From: SAR324 cluster bacterium
GTDB lineage: Bacteria; SAR324; XYD2-FULL-50-16
Assembly (NCBI GenBank): GCA_002401295.1
Contig: NVSR01000009.1
Coordinates: forward strand, 41,449-48,849
Direction: 5' to 3'
Length of the DNA stretch: 7,401 bases
Part shown: one piece after another, positions 5,086 to 7,401 of the stretch
Numbering within the stretch: position 1 is the stretch's first letter
How the letters are laid out: every line of letters begins with the position of its first letter
Made by a program: the position numbers and the translations under genes
The notes under the pieces: model-generated
The model's input: only the letters and a program-made list of their open reading frames with translations
What the model was told of the DNA's origin: nothing
Database searches by the model: none

Positions 5086-5982
5086 ATGGATACTTTAGAA
5101 GGAATGCGTGTCTTCACCAAAGTAGTGGAGGCTAAAGGTTTTTCCGCAGCAGCCAGGAAGATGGGAATGTCCAAATCTCTAGTCAGTAAATATGTCGGCC
5201 AACTGGAAGAGCGTTTGAAAGTCCGGCTTATGGATCGGACAACCCGTGGCTTGAACCTGACGGAAACAGGCAAGGCTTATTATGAACGAAGTATAAGACT
5301 ATTAGAGGACTTTGATGAACTAGAGTGTACAATCAGCACTCAACACAGTAGCCCCAGAGGACAGCTTCGCCTGACAGCACCTCAAACTTTTGGTGAGTTA
5401 TACTTGGTTCCCGTTCTGGAACAATTTATGTCTGACTATCCTGATATCTCCGTAGACCTTAATTTGAGTGATCATTTTGTCTCCCTGATTGACGAAGGTT
5501 ACGACTTGGCGATTCGGATTGCTGATTTGCCAGACTCCAGTCTGATTGCCCGTAGGTTGGCTCCTTGTCGTCTCCTTTTATCTGCATCACCTAAATATCT
5601 GGAACAAAAAGGAACCCCGCAGCAGCCTAAAGAACTACGTGATCATGCCTGTATTTTGTATGCTAATTCTCCAACACCAGAGAGTTGGAGCTTCCTGGTA
5701 AATGGGAAAAAAGAGTCCGTTGCAGTTCAAGGTCCTATACGAACAAACAACGCGATTGTCTCCAGGGATCTGGGCATTTCTGGGTTTGGTATTGTTGCGT
5801 CACCTTATTTCATTGTAGCGAGTGCGATTCAGTCTGGAGAGTTGGTTCCCATACTGGAGTCTTTTGAGCATTCCAATGCTGCAATTTATGCGGTCTACCC
5901 CCACTCCCGGCACTTGTCGGCCAAAGTGAGAGTATTTATTGATTATTTGATCCCTTTCATGAAATCCGCGTTGGTCGAGTAG
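5086..5982 (+). CDS. LysR-type transcriptional regulator
   Basis: A complete 298-residue LysR-family DNA-binding regulator. The N-terminal winged helix-turn-helix spans about residues 1-60, with the diagnostic GFSAAARKMGMSKSLVSKYV (18-37) and the wing region RLMDRTTRGLNLTETG (47-62). A linker helix (about 65-88) is followed by the substrate-binding-protein-like effector domain, beginning RGQLRLTAPQTFGELYLVP and including YDLAIRIADLPDSSLIARRL. That form is typical of the large branch of LysR proteins acting on nearby redox or aromatic genes. The effector is unknown. AAGG five bases before the ATG at 5086 supports the start. It is divergent from the YceI-family gene and converges on the DsbA-family gene, which ends 10 bases beyond. 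Either neighbour, or its own promoter, is a plausible target. Confidence 0.95.
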   Translation: MDTLEGMRVFTKVVEAKGFSAAARKMGMSKSLVSKYVGQLEERLKVRLMDRTTRGLNLTETGKAYYERSIRLLEDFDELECTISTQHSSPRGQLRLTAPQTFGELYLVPVLEQFMSDYPDISVDLNLSDHFVSLIDEGYDLAIRIADLPDSSLIARRLAPCRLLLSASPKYLEQKGTPQQPKELRDHACILYANSPTPESWSFLVNGKKESVAVQGPIRTNNAIVSRDLGISGFGIVASPYFIVASAIQSGELVPILESFEHSNAAIYAVYPHSRHLSAKVRVFIDYLIPFMKSALVE

Positions 5983-5992
5983 CTTCCGTTGG

Positions 5993-6613
5993 CTATTCGG
6001 CTGCGGCCTTTTGCAGCTGTGCTAACAAATCTGGCTGGTTAGCACTGATCAAGATTTTGTCGTTCAAACAAATAGTGGGGACACTGCTCACGCCTAGCTC
6101 TCGAGTTTGGCGAGAGCGTTCAAGAATACTGTCTTCCGCTTCCTGATTGGCTAAAAAAGCTTCTACTTTTTCTCTATTCAATCCGTGTTTTTCCGCTATT
6201 TTAAGTAAGACATCCACCTTGCCGATATCCAGACCCGCCTCAAAATAACTCTGATAAAGATCTTCGATCATTGCCTCTTTTCCCGCACCTTGAGTCAGTT
6301 TAATCAACTTATGGGAAAGAATAGAGTTGGGGTAAAGCATCGTTTCCTTCAGGTTGAAATTCAGGCCAACTGCTTTTCCCGCTTGAATCGGTCCCGCAAA
6401 GATAGTCTGAAAATCTTGTCCATATCTCTCGCTTAGGTAAGTGGCTAAATTCACCCCTTGTTCGGGAATCGTTTCATTCAAGATAAAAGGGTGATGAGAA
6501 ATTGTAACTTCCGTATTATCCAACTGGGATAAAGCATTGCTTAGATTTTTCTTACCGATCCAGCACCAAGGGCAGACTGTATCAAACATGATATCAATAG
6601 ATAATTTTTTCAT
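5993..6613 (-). CDS. DsbA-family thiol oxidoreductase, FrnE type
   Basis: FrnE-like proteins have a thioredoxin fold with a helical insertion and act as cytoplasmic disulfide oxidoreductases; relatives are implicated in oxidative stress tolerance and some in polyketide synthesis. The CPWC active site is at residues 14-17 in MFDTVCPWCWIGKKNL, close to the N terminus, with no signal peptide. The helical insert runs from about 55 to 165, with HKLIKLTQGAGKEAMIEDLY and YFEAGLDIGKVDVL typical of the family. The cis-proline is at SVPT (177-180, P179), followed by ISANQPDLLAQL, which resembles the family's usual ISGAQP ending. The length, 206 residues, is normal. The ATG at 6613 has only a weak purine-rich AAAGAAAAAGA ribosome-binding tract. 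It converges on lysR with 10 bases between the stops, leaving no room for a separate terminator. Confidence 0.92.
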   Translation of the reverse strand: MKKLSIDIMFDTVCPWCWIGKKNLSNALSQLDNTEVTISHHPFILNETIPEQGVNLATYLSERYGQDFQTIFAGPIQAGKAVGLNFNLKETMLYPNSILSHKLIKLTQGAGKEAMIEDLYQSYFEAGLDIGKVDVLLKIAEKHGLNREKVEAFLANQEAEDSILERSRQTRELGVSSVPTICLNDKILISANQPDLLAQLQKAAAE

Positions 6614-6635
6614 TCTTTTTCTTTATATACTAAAA

Positions 6636-6713
6636 TTAAAGGCTCATGTTGTGTTTCAGGAGGATTCCCAGAAGCACTTTGATCTCACGGGTACCATTTT
6701 CACTGGGTAGCAT
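6636..6713 (-). pseudogene. Possible short coding remnant upstream of the FrnE-type gene
   Basis: A minus-strand frame of 25 codons begins at an ATG and ends with TAA 22 bases before the FrnE-type start. It contains NGTREIKVLLGILLKHNMSL, which has a plausible protein texture. An in-frame TGA lies just upstream. In a neighbouring frame the sequence immediately before it reads NTLALSGVDATQ and stops, as if a frameshift had split one C-terminal end. I do not recognise the family. It could be a small real gene, a frameshifted tail or chance. Confidence 0.2.
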
Positions 6714-6751
6714 CAACCCCACTCAAGGCCAGGGTATTGTGTCCTTATTTT

Positions 6752-6886
6752 ATGAGATTGAACTTATACAATAAACAGATCGCCAATGAACTACTGCTGG
6801 ATAGCATTGATATTCAGCAGATGACCACCCAACTCCATTTCCCCTTGAGCTTTTATGAGCATCCGCTTATGAAATATTTAGGTTAA
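6752..6886 (+). pseudogene. Remnant resembling the C-terminal helix-turn-helix of an AraC-family regulator
   Basis: A plus-strand frame from an ATG to a TAA encodes 44 residues, MRLNLYNKQIANELLLDS, then IDIQQMTTQLHF, then PLSFYEHPLMKYLG. The pattern IA-x-x-LLLDS-x-x-I-x-x-M-x-x-x-L-x-F, followed by F-x-x-x-x-x-K-x-x-G, matches the second helix-turn-helix of AraC regulators (LA..LL.DS.LSI.EIA..LGF....F.RAFKRWTG), with the stretch between the last two helices shortened by one or two residues. An intact AraC protein is about 300 residues, and no upstream part of the domain is recognisable here. The frame stays open back to 6683 but does not look like AraC there. Best read as a decayed gene end; no ribosome-binding site is evident. 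Confidence 0.45.
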
Positions 6887-7025
6887 CTATGCCTGAAACG
6901 ATAGCACTGTTCATATTTTGGAAAAGTAGTTAACAGGGAGTTTGCTCTGTGTCATCCCAACCAGTGGGAGGGATCTTAATGACTTGGGGAAAAATACCCA
7001 CCGCTCAAGACTGATAACTCTATAG
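6887..7025. other. Gene-free spacer before the rmuC-like gene
   Basis: No supported gene. Short frames on both strands exist but have no motif or ribosome-binding site. Together with the remnants before it and the repeats after it, this makes a 509-base low-coding stretch (6614-7122) between the FrnE-type gene and the rmuC-like gene. Confidence 0.4.
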
Positions 7026-7057
7026 GTAGGTTGTAGTCAGCGCAGCGTCTCCGACTC
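7026..7057 (+). repeat. Dispersed intergenic repeat, copy 2
   Basis: This 32-base segment matches the reverse complement of 2767-2798 at 28 of 32 positions, with an identical 3' core CAGCGTCTCCGACTC. Two of the four differences fall in the 5' arm, so this copy cannot form the 7-bp stem of copy 1 perfectly. It lies 65 bases upstream of the rmuC-like start, in a spacer rather than at a gene end. Confidence 0.7.
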
Positions 7058-7061
7058 AGTA

Positions 7062-7078
7062 TCAATCCATTGGATTGA
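7062..7078. promoter_or_regulatory. 17-base perfect palindrome upstream of the rmuC-like gene
   Basis: TCAATCCA and TGGATTGA are perfect inverted arms around a single T. The one-base centre suits a dimeric protein-binding site better than an RNA hairpin. It ends 44 bases before the ATG at 7123, about where a promoter-proximal operator would lie. No regulator can be assigned; an edge of the adjacent repeat element is an alternative explanation. Confidence 0.35.
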
Positions 7079-7122
7079 AATGCTGTAGTTAACTGGAAGA
7101 ACTCATATATTAAGGACTGAGT

Positions 7123-7401
7123 ATGATTGATTTACCCCTGGAACTTGTTGCGGGACTGATGTTAATTCTTGGCCTGTTAGTTGGTTTCATTGCCGCAGTA
7201 TGGAGAAGCAAACAAGTCATCCCCTCACTCCAAGCGGAAATTACAACAACCCAGGCAAATTTAGGACAGCAGCAGCATCGAGTAGCTGAACTGACGGAGG
7301 AGTTGCAGCGAGAAAGAAAATCATATGGCAAGGTCATGGGGGAGAAAAATTTTATGGAGCAGAGGTTTACCAAAGCTCAGGCTGATATTGATGGTATGAA
7401 T
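7123..7401 (+). CDS. rmuC: Probable DNA recombination protein RmuC, N-terminal part (cut by window edge)
   Basis: The frame runs from the ATG at 7123 to the right edge, 93 residues, preceded by a good AAGGA ribosome-binding site (7112-7116) six bases away. Residues 1-6 are short and acidic, about 7-27 form one membrane segment (LELVAGLMLILGLLVGFIAA), and from about 33 onward the sequence is a Gln/Glu/Arg-rich coiled coil. This architecture is that of RmuC, whose C-terminal nuclease-like domain restrains inverted-repeat-induced rearrangement and acts in recombination; that domain would lie beyond the window. Other single-pass coiled-coil membrane proteins share the N-terminal layout, so the name depends on the missing part. 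Confidence 0.6.
   Translation, partial: MIDLPLELVAGLMLILGLLVGFIAAVWRSKQVIPSLQAEITTTQANLGQQQHRVAELTEELQRERKSYGKVMGEKNFMEQRFTKAQADIDGMN

Noticed and set aside
4950..5273. Minus-strand frame of 107 codons over the start of lysR
   Set aside because: It overlaps the LysR helix-turn-helix coding sequence in antisense and has no recognisable content.
7110..7373. Minus-strand frame of 87 codons, Cys/Ser-rich
   Set aside because: Antisense to the rmuC-like coiled coil, whose good ribosome-binding site and membrane segment support the plus strand.

Overview
The window looks like ordinary chromosome from a Gram-negative bacterium, most likely a proteobacterium. The evidence is Sec-type signal peptides on two probable periplasmic proteins, a LysR regulator divergent from a YceI-family gene, an alkyltransferase-like protein, and moderate GC content. 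The exact lineage cannot be fixed from sequence reading alone. Eight protein genes are supported. Six are complete, and two (rsmH at the left edge, a probable rmuC at the right edge) are cut by the window. Two further stretches look like decayed coding remnants.

Layout. 1-368 (minus): the N-terminal part of rsmH, a 16S rRNA methyltransferase. 369-1252: an unusually long, low-coding gap of 884 bases. It holds three consecutive hairpins in front of rsmH, a headless coding remnant with a calcium-loop-like motif, another hairpin near 809-843, and a nested inverted-repeat element at 1036-1095. 1253-2758 (plus): a family 5 extracellular solute-binding protein without transporter partners nearby. 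A short dispersed repeat then separates it from a convergent minus-strand pair, an alkyltransferase-like protein (3634-3993) followed by a TauE/SafE/TSUP permease (2824-3597), probably one transcript. 4237-4824 (minus): a periplasmic YceI-family protein, divergent from a LysR-type regulator (5086-5982, plus), with a 261-base shared control region between them. 5993-6613 (minus): a cytoplasmic FrnE-type DsbA-family oxidoreductase that converges on lysR with only 10 bases between them. 6614-7122: a second low-coding stretch with an AraC-like remnant, a second inverted copy of the dispersed repeat, and a 17-base palindrome just ahead of the rmuC-like gene (7123 to the edge).

How the genes may work together. 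The yceI, lysR and frnE neighbourhood suggests a small stress or redox-related locus: a lipid-binding periplasmic protein, a likely local regulator and a thiol oxidoreductase. The alkyltransferase-like protein and RmuC are both linked to DNA maintenance but sit in different transcription units. I found no CRISPR array, tRNA, rRNA, intact mobile element or defence operon, and I do not think the window encodes a new multi-gene system. The most unusual material is in the two gene-poor gaps: structured repeats, decayed genes and a hairpin-rich rsmH leader.
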